This document shows, one piece after another, positions 17,494 through 26,468 of a DNA stretch of 64,000 nt. A model generated the notes under the pieces. It saw only the letters and a program-made list of their open reading frames with translations, made no database searches and was not told the DNA's origin. Origin of the DNA: Streptomyces sporangiiformans (lineage in GTDB: Bacteria > Actinomycetota > Actinomycetes > Streptomycetales > Streptomycetaceae); assembly GCF_005768555.2 (NCBI RefSeq), contig NZ_VCHX02000182.1:20002-84001 (forward strand). Direction: 5' to 3'. The translations under genes were made by a program, and so were the position numbers. Each line of letters begins with the position of its first letter. Positions within the stretch are counted from its first letter, which is position 1.

Positions 17494-18675
17494 CTACGGG
17501 ACTTGCTGGGACCGGCTGTTCGATGGCGTGACCGTGTTACGGCCACGCGGTTCCGCCGTCTCCGATTCCAGGCGCTGGCGCGTCTGCGCGCCATAGACGC
17601 CGGGTTCCTCGCGGAGGCCTCGGCCCGACTGGAAGGTGCGTACGGCGGTCTCGGTCCGGCTGTTGTAGGTGCCGTCGGCGTCACCCGAGAAGAGGGCCAA
17701 CTGGCTCAGGCGCAGTTGGAGTTCGGTGACTTCCGAGCCACGGTCGCCGGGGCGCAGGACAGGGTCGTCGTCCCCGGGTGCCCCTTGCGAGGAGGCAGGC
17801 CCCGAGTCGGTGGGCCGTGCGGTGGACGGTGGGCGGGTCGTGGGGAGCGTGGGGGAGGGCCTGGCCGGGGTGGTCGGCTTGGTGGCCGACGGCGAGGGGC
17901 TCTTGCTGCTCAGTGCGGGCGGCGCGGGCGGTACGGCAGACGCGGGCGTCCGGGTGGGTGACTTGGTCGCCGACGGCGACGGCTCCGGCTCGGTCGCGTC
18001 CGGCACGCTCGCGCGTATGTCGTCCGGGTGGGCGCTGGTCCGTGACGGCGTCTCATAGGTGAACAGCCCGCTCGCGAAACCGGCCGCGGCGACCACGACG
18101 GCGACGGCTCCGGCGCCGACGAGCGCGAACCGGCGCCGTCGGCCGCCGCCTTCGGCGGGCTCCTGGGGCATGGACGCGGGCAGGGACCCGGGGACGGACC
18201 CGGGAGGAGCCACGGGTATGGACGCGGTGATGGGCTCCGGGTCGAGAGCCTGCGTTTCGAACAGGCGGAGGTCGGCCGTGTCGGGCGGGGTGGCCGCCGG
18301 GACCAGGGGAGCGGAGACGGTCGACGCGGCGGTCGGGTCTGCGGAGGGCTCGGACGCCCGGGGCGCGCTCGGTGCCGAGGGCGACTCCGGCTGGTGCGGC
18401 GCCGTGTGTGCCTCCGGCCGTTCACCGGGCTCGCTCAGCGGCCGGGATGCCCCCGCGTCGGCGTCGGCGTCCGCGGCCAGGGGCCCTTCGTCCGCTCCCA
18501 AGTCCACGTAGGGCCGAATGCGCAACGGGTTGAAATCCTCCGCCACGGCCGCCTCCGCGGAGCGGGTCTCCAGGAGGGCATCCGCCGCCCGTTGGGCGCA
18601 CGCGCAGGAGGGCGCGCCCCCTTGCGCCCGGGGCGCCCCGCATTCCGGGCAGACGTGCTCGTGCCGGTCACTCAC
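17494..18675 (-). CDS. Peptidoglycan-binding domain membrane protein with zinc ribbon
   Basis: A 393-residue protein in four parts. An N-terminal zinc-ribbon-like segment has CPECGAPRAQ and CAC. A Pro/Ala/Asp-rich cytoplasmic linker follows. One transmembrane segment lies near residue 185-205 (FALVGAGAVAVVVAAAGFASG). Outside the membrane a long Ser/Pro/Thr-rich spacer leads to a C-terminal PG_binding_1 domain (VLRPGDRGSEVTELQLRLSQ, YNSRTETAVRTFQSGRGL). It should anchor in the membrane and reach into the wall. The zinc ribbon on the inside suggests a sensing or regulatory link, which is inference. Confidence 0.82.
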   Translation of the reverse strand: MSDRHEHVCPECGAPRAQGGAPSCACAQRAADALLETRSAEAAVAEDFNPLRIRPYVDLGADEGPLAADADADAGASRPLSEPGERPEAHTAPHQPESPSAPSAPRASEPSADPTAASTVSAPLVPAATPPDTADLRLFETQALDPEPITASIPVAPPGSVPGSLPASMPQEPAEGGGRRRRFALVGAGAVAVVVAAAGFASGLFTYETPSRTSAHPDDIRASVPDATEPEPSPSATKSPTRTPASAVPPAPPALSSKSPSPSATKPTTPARPSPTLPTTRPPSTARPTDSGPASSQGAPGDDDPVLRPGDRGSEVTELQLRLSQLALFSGDADGTYNSRTETAVRTFQSGRGLREEPGVYGAQTRQRLESETAEPRGRNTVTPSNSRSQQVP

Positions 18676-18842
18676 GTGTGAATCCCTCCCCCAACAGAAC
18701 TCCAGTGATTATGCAGACCTCCTCCACACCTTCTCCCTGTTACCCCCGGAATCCCCAACTCTATTCAGGATTCAACAGGCCATAACAGGTCACACCGACC
18801 AGGATGGGACCGGAACGGGACCCTCGCGGCCGGGAGGTCTGC

Positions 18843-20954
18843 ATGGCCGAGGATGCGCAAGGCGGGAACGCACAGGAGCCGGCGGGCGGCGCCCCGGACC
18901 TCGCGCGCCCCGCCCGGAACCACACGCAGGGCGCCCACCCTGATCAGAGGCATCTGCGGGGTGGCGTTCTCGTCTCGATCGGCGCCCTTCTGCTGGGCAT
19001 GCTGCTCGCGGCGCTGGACCAGACGATCGTGTCGACCGCGCTGCCGACCATCGTCAGCGAATTCGGCGGCCTGGACCACCTGTCCTGGGTCGTGACGGCG
19101 TATCTGCTCGCCTCGACCGCCGCCACCCCGCTCTGGGGCAAGCTCGGTGACCAGTACGGACGCAAGAAACTGTTCCAGACCGCCATCGTGGTCTTCCTCA
19201 TCGGCTCCGCGCTGTGCGGAATGGCGCAGAACATGCCCCAACTGATCGGATACCGGGCCCTTCAGGGACTCGGCGGCGGCGGGCTCATGGTGCTGTCGAT
19301 GGCGATCGTCGGCGACATCGTCTCGCCGCGCGAACGGGGGAGGTACCAGGGGTTGTTCGGGGCCGTCTTCGGCGCCACCAGTGTCCTCGGCCCGCTGATC
19401 GGCGGACTTCTCACCGAGCACCTGAGCTGGCGCTGGGTCTTCTACGTCAACCTTCCCATCGGGGTGATCGCGCTCGCCGTCATCGCCACCGCCCTGCACA
19501 TCCCGGTCCGCGCCCGGCGGCACACGATCGACTACCTCGGTACGTTCCTGATCGCGTCCGTCGCCACCTGCCTCGTCCTCGTCGCCTCGCTCGGCAGCAC
19601 CACCTGGGGCTGGGGCTCGCCGCAGATCGTCGCCCTCGCGGTGCTCGCCGCCGTGCTGACCGTGGCGTTCGTGGCAGTCGAACGGAAGGCCGCCGAGCCC
19701 GTACTCCCCCTGAAGCTGTTCGGGATCCGCACCTTCACCCTCTCGGCGGTGATCAGCTTCGTCGTGGGCTTCGCCATGTTCGGCGCGCTGACGTACCTGC
19801 CGACGTTCCTGCAGGTCGTCCAGGGCGTCTCACCCACCACGTCCGGCTTGCACATGCTGCCGATGGTGGCGGGCATGCTGTTCGCCTCGACCGTGTCCGG
19901 CCAGATCGTCAGCCGTACCGGCCGCTGGAAGGTGTTCCCGGCCGCGGGCACGGCCGTGACGGCCGTCGGGCTGCTGCTCCTGCACCGGCTGGACGAGAAC
20001 AGCTCCACGGGCGAGATGAGCGCGTACTTCCTCGTGTTCGGCCTCGGCCTCGGCCTGGTCATGCAGGTACTCGTCCTGATCGTGCAGAACTCCGTCGCGT
20101 ACGAGGATCTCGGGGTCGCCACCTCCGGCGCGACGTTCTTCCGCTCCATCGGCGCCTCGTTCGGCGTAGCCATCTTCGGCACGATCTTCGCGAGCGGCCT
20201 CGCCGACCAGCTGACGGCGGCATTCGCCGGGCAGGAGCTCCCGCCCGGCGTCACCGCGGACACCCTCAAGGCCGACCCGCGCGGCATCGCGGAACTCCCC
20301 GCCGCGCTGCGCCCCGCCGCCCTGCACGCGTACGCCTCGTCGATCACGGACGTCTTCCTGTACGCGGCTCCCGTCGCCGTTCTCGGCTTCGTACTGGCCT
20401 GGTTCCTGCGCGAGGACAAACTGCGGGCCTCGGTGACGGCACCCGACGGCACGCAGACGCTGGCGAGCAATCCGGTGGAGCGGTCGTCGTACGACGAGGT
20501 CTGCCGCGCGCTGTCCCTGCTCGGCACGCGCGAGGGGCGGCGCGAGATCTACGAGAAGATCACCGCCCGCGCCGGTTACGACCTGCTCCCCGCGTCGAGC
20601 TGGCTGCTCCTGCGCATCCGGGGGTACGGCTGGGCCGAGCCGGCTGTCCTCGCCGAACACAGCGCCGTTCCCCTGCCCGTCGTCATCGCCGCCGTCCGCC
20701 AGGTCGAGGAACGCCGCCTCGCCGTACGCGAGGGAATGGACCTCGTCCTCACCGAACAGGGCCGCGAAGTCGCCGGCAGACTCGCCTCGGCCCGCGAGGA
20801 TTCTCTCGCCGAACTCCTCGGCGACTGGTGGACCCCCGACCGCCCCACCGACCTGGCCCAGCTCATCAAGGAACTGAACGCGGAACTGTGCGGCTCCGAC
20901 GCGGAACGCCCCCACGACGGGACGACGTCCGGGCCGGCGGGGCGGGAAGCCTGA
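18843..20954 (+). CDS. DHA2-type MFS exporter with C-terminal winged-helix domain
   Basis: A 703-residue protein. Residues to about 540 form a 14-helix DHA2 drug/proton antiporter: motif A as GKLGDQYGRKKLFQ, motif C-like GAVFGATSVLGPLIGG, and the helix-1 motif ALDQTIVSTALPTIV. The last ~150 residues are soluble and look like a MarR-type winged helix (YDLLPASSWLLLRIRGYG, LPVVIAAVRQVEERRLAVRE, LVLTEQGREVAGRL). That domain is not part of a normal DHA2 pump. The ATG at 18843 follows GGGAGG by seven bases. The substrate is unknown. Confidence 0.88.
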   Translation: MAEDAQGGNAQEPAGGAPDLARPARNHTQGAHPDQRHLRGGVLVSIGALLLGMLLAALDQTIVSTALPTIVSEFGGLDHLSWVVTAYLLASTAATPLWGKLGDQYGRKKLFQTAIVVFLIGSALCGMAQNMPQLIGYRALQGLGGGGLMVLSMAIVGDIVSPRERGRYQGLFGAVFGATSVLGPLIGGLLTEHLSWRWVFYVNLPIGVIALAVIATALHIPVRARRHTIDYLGTFLIASVATCLVLVASLGSTTWGWGSPQIVALAVLAAVLTVAFVAVERKAAEPVLPLKLFGIRTFTLSAVISFVVGFAMFGALTYLPTFLQVVQGVSPTTSGLHMLPMVAGMLFASTVSGQIVSRTGRWKVFPAAGTAVTAVGLLLLHRLDENSSTGEMSAYFLVFGLGLGLVMQVLVLIVQNSVAYEDLGVATSGATFFRSIGASFGVAIFGTIFASGLADQLTAAFAGQELPPGVTADTLKADPRGIAELPAALRPAALHAYASSITDVFLYAAPVAVLGFVLAWFLREDKLRASVTAPDGTQTLASNPVERSSYDEVCRALSLLGTREGRREIYEKITARAGYDLLPASSWLLLRIRGYGWAEPAVLAEHSAVPLPVVIAAVRQVEERRLAVREGMDLVLTEQGREVAGRLASAREDSLAELLGDWWTPDRPTDLAQLIKELNAELCGSDAERPHDGTTSGPAGREA

Positions 20955-21250
20955 GCGGAGGTCTCACCAAGGTGATGTTGATGCCCCGTCAGGCCGGCGA
21001 TTTCCAGCTCGGCGGGGTCGGTGGCATGTCCGCGGTGGAGCAGGCACCAGCGGTCGCGTCATGGCGGACATGGTGACGAGGCGCCGTACGCCCTCCGCGA
21101 GTCAATTACCCGCGGAGACGCACCCGGTGAGCGTCTTGCCGTGCGACCGTCAGCCGTGCAGCCGTGTACCGGAGTCGTTTGGGTGCCGTGATGCGGGCAA
21201 CCCGGACGAGGAACCGGCCCGACGGGCCGAGAACCCTCGGAAGGCATCCC
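20955..21250. other. Intergenic region, nothing clear
   Basis: About 296 bases between the MFS gene and the next membrane protein gene on the same strand. I see no gene, no long hairpin and no RNA motif here. Confidence 0.5.
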
Positions 21251-22003
21251 ATGTCCACAGGCGTGATCATCGTTCTGATCGTGGTCGCGGCGGTCATCGT
21301 CGTCAGCGCGGTCGCCCGGCTCGTGATGGCTCGCAGGGCGAGCGGCGGGGCGAGCCTGAAGCGAAGCTTCGGACCCGAGTACGACCGGGCCGTCGCCCGG
21401 CACGACGGCGACGCCAAGGCCGCAGAACGCGACCTCGCGGACCGTGTGCAGCGGCACGGTTCGCTGCGCAGGCACCCGCTGGAGCCCGCGGCGCGGGAGC
21501 GGTACGAGGCTCGCTGGGCGGCCGCCCAGGAGCGGTTCGTCGACTCGCCGCGCGAGGCCGTGGTCGAAGCGGACCGGCTCCTCGCGGAGCTGGCCGGCGC
21601 CCGCGGCTTCCCGGACGGCGACCGCTACGACGAGCAGCTCGACGCGCTCTCCGTGCACCATCCGCACCACGTCCACGGCTACCGGCGCATCCACCGGGCC
21701 GCGCATGTGTCAGCCGCCCACAGCGGCACCTTGACAGGCACCTCGACGACGGGCACCTCCACCGACACCCTCACCGGCGTCGGCGAGAGCCGTGCCGGAA
21801 CGGAGGAACTCCGTGAGGCCATGCTCGAGGCCCGCGTCCTGTTCGAGGACCTGGTGACTCCGGGGCGCGATGACATGGCCCGGCACCGGGCGGACGACGC
21901 GACGACTCCGCCCGACACCCCCGCCGCCACCCGGTCGCATCGCCTCGGTAACCGTCTGCACGCGCCGTGGGCGTTCAACAGGCACCACGCCAAGGGGAGT
22001 TGA
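21251..22003 (+). CDS. Membrane-anchored protein sharing a segment with the next gene
   Basis: A 250-residue protein with one N-terminal transmembrane helix (VIIVLIVVAAVIVVSAVARLVMA) and a charged helical body. The segment ERFVDSPREAVVEADRLLAEL resembles FVDEPRESVEEADEVLQEV in the next gene, and the region following it also contains an ArgTyr-Asp-rich helix. A low-complexity Thr/Gly/Ser stretch (TGTSTTGTSTDTLTG) precedes the tail. The next gene begins six bases after its stop, so they form an operon. Function unknown. ATG follows GGAAGG. Confidence 0.75.
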   Translation: MSTGVIIVLIVVAAVIVVSAVARLVMARRASGGASLKRSFGPEYDRAVARHDGDAKAAERDLADRVQRHGSLRRHPLEPAARERYEARWAAAQERFVDSPREAVVEADRLLAELAGARGFPDGDRYDEQLDALSVHHPHHVHGYRRIHRAAHVSAAHSGTLTGTSTTGTSTDTLTGVGESRAGTEELREAMLEARVLFEDLVTPGRDDMARHRADDATTPPDTPAATRSHRLGNRLHAPWAFNRHHAKGS

Positions 22004-22008
22004 GGCAC

Positions 22009-22344
22009 ATGTCGGAGAGCACCGCCCCCGGCAAAGACGTGGGGCCCGGCAAGAAGACCGGTGGCTCGGGCGGGCGGCTGATGTCGCACGACGAGACCGA
22101 CAAGTGGACGTTGCGGTTGCAGCACGCGGTCGCCGGATTCGTCGACGAACCGCGCGAGTCGGTCGAGGAGGCCGACGAGGTGCTCCAGGAGGTCTCGGCC
22201 CGGTTCGCGGACGCCGTCACCCAGCAACGCCGCACCCTGCGCACGTCCTGGCAGACCACCGGCGACGACAAGGCCGACACTGAGCAGCTCCGGCTGGTCC
22301 TGCGCGACTACCGCGAGCTGGCGGAGCGAATCCTGCGGCTGTGA
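22009..22344 (+). CDS. Small soluble protein, partner of the preceding membrane protein
   Basis: A 111-residue, Gly/Lys-rich then helical protein. It shares the FVDEPRESVEEADEVLQEV motif with the upstream membrane protein and adds RTSWQTTGDDKADTEQLRL and YRELAERIL at the C-terminus. The shared motif and 5-base gap suggest that both bind the same partner or each other. The ATG follows GGGGAG located in the last codons of the upstream gene. No known function. Confidence 0.75.
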   Translation: MSESTAPGKDVGPGKKTGGSGGRLMSHDETDKWTLRLQHAVAGFVDEPRESVEEADEVLQEVSARFADAVTQQRRTLRTSWQTTGDDKADTEQLRLVLRDYRELAERILRL

Positions 22345-22459
22345 ACCCGTAGATCTCAGAACCTGGGAGGCTGAGAGCCTCAGAACTCCAGAACCTCAGC
22401 ACGCCGTAACCCGTGTACGCGGTCCTCCCGCATACGCGGGTTACGTGTCTCTGCGGACC

Positions 22460-22873
22460 TCAGCCCGCTCCGCCCGCGCGCCGCTCGCGCCACTCACGGA
22501 CGATCTCCTCCACGTCGTAGGGCTTGAGGCCCAGCGGCGGACCCGGCGGCGGCTTGAACATCATCTCGCGGATCTTCGCGTTGATCTCCGTGATGATCTG
22601 CCGCACCACACGCTCCGAACGGGCGTCCGCGGCGCGGGTGAGCGCGTCCTCCGCCTCCTTGCGCAGGGCCAGGGTCGGCGGCAGGACGGACAGCCCCTCT
22701 CGGGCCATCTTCTGCTTGATCCACCACAGTTCGTCGTACGACGTGTCGGGGCCGCTCGGCAGCGGCTTGCCCGCGCCGGGGAGCCGCTCGAACTCCCCGC
22801 GCGCCTCCGCCTCGCGAATTTGTCGGTCGATCCAGGACTCGAAGCTGACACCGGGAGGTTTTCGCTCGGTCAT
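22460..22873 (-). CDS. DUF1992 (DnaJ-homologue-like) protein
   Basis: A 137-residue soluble protein beginning with SFESWIDRQIREAEARGEFERLPGAGKPL, the fixed signature of DUF1992 (here quoted in part: IREAEARGEFERLPGAGKP). The family is named after the human DNAJC28 region; its role in bacteria is unknown. The promoter region faces the FHA gene at 22994, so the two are divergent. Confidence 0.9.
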   Translation of the reverse strand: MTERKPPGVSFESWIDRQIREAEARGEFERLPGAGKPLPSGPDTSYDELWWIKQKMAREGLSVLPPTLALRKEAEDALTRAADARSERVVRQIITEINAKIREMMFKPPPGPPLGLKPYDVEEIVREWRERRAGGAG

Positions 22874-22993
22874 ACATCAATTGTGCCGGACGGTGTGCCG
22901 CCGGTCGATCTATCATCCGGGGCGATACGTCGCCTGGGTGCCAACGGCTCCCCGGTGCACGACCATTGGACTGCGGGAACTGAAGGAGCGCAC

Positions 22994-23389
22994 GTGCTCG
23001 AACTCACCATGGCCTCGGTGTCCGAGGCGGACGCGGGCGCGACGGCCGGCATGTCGATGGCCGACGCGCCCAGCGAGCCGGGTGCCATGTTGCGGGTGGG
23101 ACGGGACCGGGCCGTGTGCCGCCTGGCCACGCCCGACGACTGGCTGTTCATCTCGCGGGTCCACCTGGAGTTCCTGTGCGGGCCCGAGGGGACGTGGCAG
23201 GTGACATGGCTGCGGGGATCGCATGCCGAGCCGTCGTCCGAGGTGCGTTTCGGGCTGGTCGGCGGGGTCCCGCAGGCCCTGCCCTACGGGGGGACGGCGA
23301 AGCTGCCCCGGGGCGGTTCCGGTGAGATAGTCATCCAGGACCGCACCGCGCCGCGCAGCGTGAACGTGGGGTTCTACCACGAGGCATGA
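22994..23389 (+). CDS. Small FHA-domain-like protein
   Basis: A 131-residue protein with the FHA-type core: MLRVGRDRAVCRL (the GR motif), FISRVHLEFLC (SRxH motif) and a later VIQDRTAPRSVNVGF. FHA domains bind phosphothreonine. No second domain is attached. The GTG at 22994 follows AAGGAG and fits the short length of the domain; the frame is open much further upstream but runs through the divergent DUF1992 gene. The binding partner is not evident from neighbours. Confidence 0.8.
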   Translation: MLELTMASVSEADAGATAGMSMADAPSEPGAMLRVGRDRAVCRLATPDDWLFISRVHLEFLCGPEGTWQVTWLRGSHAEPSSEVRFGLVGGVPQALPYGGTAKLPRGGSGEIVIQDRTAPRSVNVGFYHEA

Positions 23390-23392
23390 CCC

Positions 23393-23453
23393 AAGGCGCG
23401 TAACCCCGAGCGCGTAACCCCTGGGCGCGCGCAACCCCAAGGCGCGTAAGCCC
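23393..23453. repeat. Four tandem units of GCGCGTAACCCC type
   Basis: Four imperfect units of 14-17 bases, with cores GGCGCGTAACCCC, AGCGCGTAACCCC, GGCGCGCGCAACCCC and GGCGCGTAAGCCC, lie end to end between the FHA gene and the O-methyltransferase gene. Possibly transcription-terminating or a simple slippage product. Confidence 0.6.
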
Positions 23454-23454
23454 A

Positions 23455-24126
23455 CTACGGCAGTACGCGGGCCAGTGCGAAGCCGTCGTAGCCCTTGGTG
23501 CCCACCGTCTGGATCGCCGTCGCGGTCAGCTTCGGGTGCGTGGCGAAGAGTTCGAGGGCCGCACGGGTGCCGCGTAGGGCCGGGTCTTCGCGGGTGGTGT
23601 CGGCGATGGCGCCACCGCGTACGACGTTGTCGAGGACGATCAGGCTGCCGGGGCGGGTGAGCTTGAGGGCCCACTCGACGTAGTGGGCGTTGTTCTCCTT
23701 GTCCGCGTCGATGAAGACCAGGTCGAAGGGGTCGGGGTTGTCGTCGGCCAGTTTCGGCAGGGAGTCGAGGGCGGGGCCCACGCGGATCTCCGTGATCTTG
23801 TCGAGGCCGGCGCGGGCGAGGTTGCGGCGGGCCACGTCCGCGTGGCGTGCGGCGTACTCGAGGGTGATCAGGCGCCCGTCTTCCGGGAGGGCGCGGGCCA
23901 GCCAGATGGTGCTGTAGCCGCCGAGGGTGCCGATCTCCAGGATGCGGCGGGCGCCCTGGATCCGGGCGAGGAGGTGGAGCAGCTTGCCCTGGTTCGGGGC
24001 GACGTTGATGTGCGGCAGTCCGGCGGCGTCGCTGTCGCGCAGCGCCGCGGCCAGGGCGTCGTCGGCCGGGGCGAGGAGGGCGGTGAAGTAGTCGTCCACG
24101 TCGGTCCAGAGCTGTGGCTCGGTCAT
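23455..24126 (-). CDS. Class I SAM-dependent O-methyltransferase
   Basis: A 223-residue protein of the catechol-O-methyltransferase-like family. The SAM motif is RRILEIGTLGGYSTIWLA, followed by RLITLEYAARHADVARRNL, the metal-binding DLVFIDADKENNAHYVEWAL and LIVLDNVVRGG. It should methylate a hydroxyl on a catechol-like or other small substrate with a divalent metal. A perfect 21-bp palindrome lies just upstream of the start (24147-24167) and probably controls the gene. The regulator is not adjacent. Confidence 0.92.
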   Translation of the reverse strand: MTEPQLWTDVDDYFTALLAPADDALAAALRDSDAAGLPHINVAPNQGKLLHLLARIQGARRILEIGTLGGYSTIWLARALPEDGRLITLEYAARHADVARRNLARAGLDKITEIRVGPALDSLPKLADDNPDPFDLVFIDADKENNAHYVEWALKLTRPGSLIVLDNVVRGGAIADTTREDPALRGTRAALELFATHPKLTATAIQTVGTKGYDGFALARVLP

Positions 24127-24146
24127 GCACCATGCCTTTCGTCCAG

Positions 24147-24167
24147 CTAGTTAGGTGCCCTAACTAG
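24147..24167 (-). promoter_or_regulatory. Perfect palindromic operator upstream of the O-methyltransferase
   Basis: CTAGTTAGG and CCTAACTAG form a perfect inverted repeat separated by TGC. It ends 21 bases before the ATG at 24126. Size and symmetry fit a MarR- or TetR-type dimer site. Confidence 0.75.
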
Positions 24168-24359
24168 TTCGGGTCGAATATAGCCGGTTGCCCATGGAAC
24201 GGGCGTTGGTGAACCGCTTTCCGGCCGCGCCGCGTTGTACGCCCCGGCCCGGTGGCGTCAACTTCTGGCCAAAAGGCGGAAGGACGTCAGGTGAAGCGGG
24301 GGTTGCCTGCGTCTCACTGCGGGGGTCAGTGCGAGCCTCTTAAGGTTCGAACAGGAAAA

Positions 24360-26468
24360 ATGCAGACGAACCCACGGGACACCAGGGACCAATGGGGCGG
24401 GAAGGGCCGACGGCGCGTGGCGAATGTGGAGCACAGCGGACGACCAGGTGAGGCCTTCCCGGCGGGAGCCGGCGAGACGGTGAAGGCCAGGCTGCGAGCG
24501 GTCCGCGCGGCCCTCTGGCTGGTCGTCGCGGTGCTGGCGATGCGGCAGGTCGCCGTCGACCTGCGTACCCCGAAAGGGGAACGCCTGACGGACCTGGAGA
24601 CCTGGGTCGGCCCGGGCGGCGTGCTGCATGTGAACGGATCGCTGTACGACTCGACGCGCTTCACGGGCACCCCGTTCGGCGGCCTCGTCCTCAAACCTCT
24701 CACCCGAGCGGCCGAACAGGCCCTCGGCTGGGGCTGGACCTTCGGCACGCTGCTGCTGGTCGTCGCGCTGGGCCTGGTCGCTGCCCGCGCCCTGCCGCAG
24801 CCCGTGAGCCGGCGCACGGCCCTGCTCGCCGCACCCTTGGCGATCAGCCTGCTGATGCTGTCGCTGCCCGTGCGCAACACGCTGTACCTCGGCCAGACCA
24901 GCATCATCCCGGTGCTCCTCGTGCTGCTCGGCTGCTTCCTGGTCCGGGGAGAGCGGGCGAGCGGGGTGTTCATAGGCGTCGCCGCGGCACTCCAGCCGAC
25001 CGTGCTGCTGTTCGCACCGCTGCTGTGGTTCACCGGCCGCCGCCGGGCCACGGTCTCCGCCGGTGTCACCTTCGCCGCCTGCACGGTGCTCGCCTGGGCG
25101 GCGATGCCGCACGACTCGTACACGTACTGGGTGCACCACCTCGCCGGTGTCGGGCTCGGCGGGCGCGCCGACGACCTCGCCAACCAGTCGCTGCACGGCG
25201 TGCTGCTGCGGATCGGACTGACCGGGCCGCTGGAGATCACCCTGTTCCTGCTGCTGGGCGCTGCCGTCGCCGCCCTCGGTCTGAGCCGCGCCGTGCGCTA
25301 CGCGCGCGACGGGCAACTGCTGCTCGCCGTCGCGGTGACCGGCTGTGTCGCGGTCCTGGTGTCGCCGACCACCTGGCAGCACCAGCTGCTGTGGGTGCTG
25401 CTCGCGATGGTCGGCCGGGTGGGCCGGAGGGCGAGCGACCGGTTCGTGTGGCCGGTCGCCGTCATCCTGGTGATGACGCTCCCGGCGAAGATGATGCTGC
25501 CGAACATGCCGGAGCTCCACCCGCTGCGCGACAACTTGGTGCTGCTGGCCGCGCTCGCCGCCGCCTGCGCCGTTCCGTTTCTGTCCCGTACCTCGCCCTA
25601 CTACCAGACGCCGATCCCCACCGAGTACGCGCGGCCCGTCCCCACGCGTTTCAGACGCGTCCCGCTCCTGCCGTTTCTGCGCCGGGTCCTCACCCGCCCG
25701 AACCTGCTCCTCGAACTGCTGCTGATCCGCGTCGGTTACTCCGCGTACCAGCAGGTCAGGCTCGCCGCGAACGGCGGCAGCAACGAGGGGGCCCGGGCCA
25801 TCGCCGAGGAGCACGGCGAGCAGATCCACGCGATCGAGCAGTTCCTCTTCATCGACATCGAACACTGGGTCAACCACGCGGTGGTGAACGTCGACTGGCT
25901 GCGGGCCTTCTTCGACTTCTACTACACGTCGTTCCACTTCGGCGTGCCGCTGAGCATCCTCGGTGTCCTCTACGTCCGCCGCCCCTCCGACTACCGCTGG
26001 GCCCGCTCGGCGCTCGGTTTCGCCACGATCCTCGCGCTGGTCGGCTTCTGGCTGTACCCGCTGGCCCCGCCCCGGCTGATGCCGGGCCTCGGCTTCATCG
26101 ACACCGTGCACGGTGTGCAGGACTTCTCCAAGCCGGACTACGGGACGCTGACCGCACTCACCAATCAGTACGCGGCGATGCCCTCACTGCACTTCGGCTG
26201 GTCGCTGTGGTGCGGGCTCGTCATCGCCATCCTGGCGCCCAAGTGGTGGATGAAGGCCCTCGGCCTGCTGCACCCGCTGTTCACGGTCTCCGCGATCGTG
26301 GCGACCGCCAACCACTGGGTGCTGGACGCGGTGGGCGGCGGGGCCGTCGTCGGCGCCGGCTTCGCGCTGACCTACCTGTTGCAGGGGCCGCGCCCCCGTC
26401 CGCTCGCCGAGCCCGTGGAGGTCAGCATCGCGGAGCCGGACCCGGCGAAGGACCGTACCCCGAGCTGA
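24360..26468 (+). CDS. GT87-family mannosyltransferase-like / PAP2 phosphatase fusion membrane protein
   Basis: A 702-residue polytopic protein in two halves. The first (to about residue 400) looks like a GT87 polyprenol-phosphate-mannose-dependent mannosyltransferase: about ten helices, an early lumenal Asp (AVDLRTPKGERLTDLETWVG) and NTLYLGQTSIIPVLLVLLG. The second half is an inositol-phosphate/PAP2 phosphatase with AAMPSLHFGWS and ANHWVLDAVGGG, the two conserved PAP2 motifs. The fusion suggests coupled glycolipid or lipid-phosphate remodelling. ATG at 24360 has AGGA upstream; a GTG at 24417 with GGGAAGG is an alternative. The gene end overlaps the convergent gene by 47 bases. Confidence 0.85.
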   Translation: MQTNPRDTRDQWGGKGRRRVANVEHSGRPGEAFPAGAGETVKARLRAVRAALWLVVAVLAMRQVAVDLRTPKGERLTDLETWVGPGGVLHVNGSLYDSTRFTGTPFGGLVLKPLTRAAEQALGWGWTFGTLLLVVALGLVAARALPQPVSRRTALLAAPLAISLLMLSLPVRNTLYLGQTSIIPVLLVLLGCFLVRGERASGVFIGVAAALQPTVLLFAPLLWFTGRRRATVSAGVTFAACTVLAWAAMPHDSYTYWVHHLAGVGLGGRADDLANQSLHGVLLRIGLTGPLEITLFLLLGAAVAALGLSRAVRYARDGQLLLAVAVTGCVAVLVSPTTWQHQLLWVLLAMVGRVGRRASDRFVWPVAVILVMTLPAKMMLPNMPELHPLRDNLVLLAALAAACAVPFLSRTSPYYQTPIPTEYARPVPTRFRRVPLLPFLRRVLTRPNLLLELLLIRVGYSAYQQVRLAANGGSNEGARAIAEEHGEQIHAIEQFLFIDIEHWVNHAVVNVDWLRAFFDFYYTSFHFGVPLSILGVLYVRRPSDYRWARSALGFATILALVGFWLYPLAPPRLMPGLGFIDTVHGVQDFSKPDYGTLTALTNQYAAMPSLHFGWSLWCGLVIAILAPKWWMKALGLLHPLFTVSAIVATANHWVLDAVGGGAVVGAGFALTYLLQGPRPRPLAEPVEVSIAEPDPAKDRTPS

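Noticed and set aside
24258..26111. Long open frame (617 codons) on the minus strand antisense to the GT87-PAP2 gene
   Set aside because: It is a mirror of high-GC coding sequence: the plus-strand frame has domains and motifs, the minus-strand one has only Arg/Gln/Gly-rich composition.
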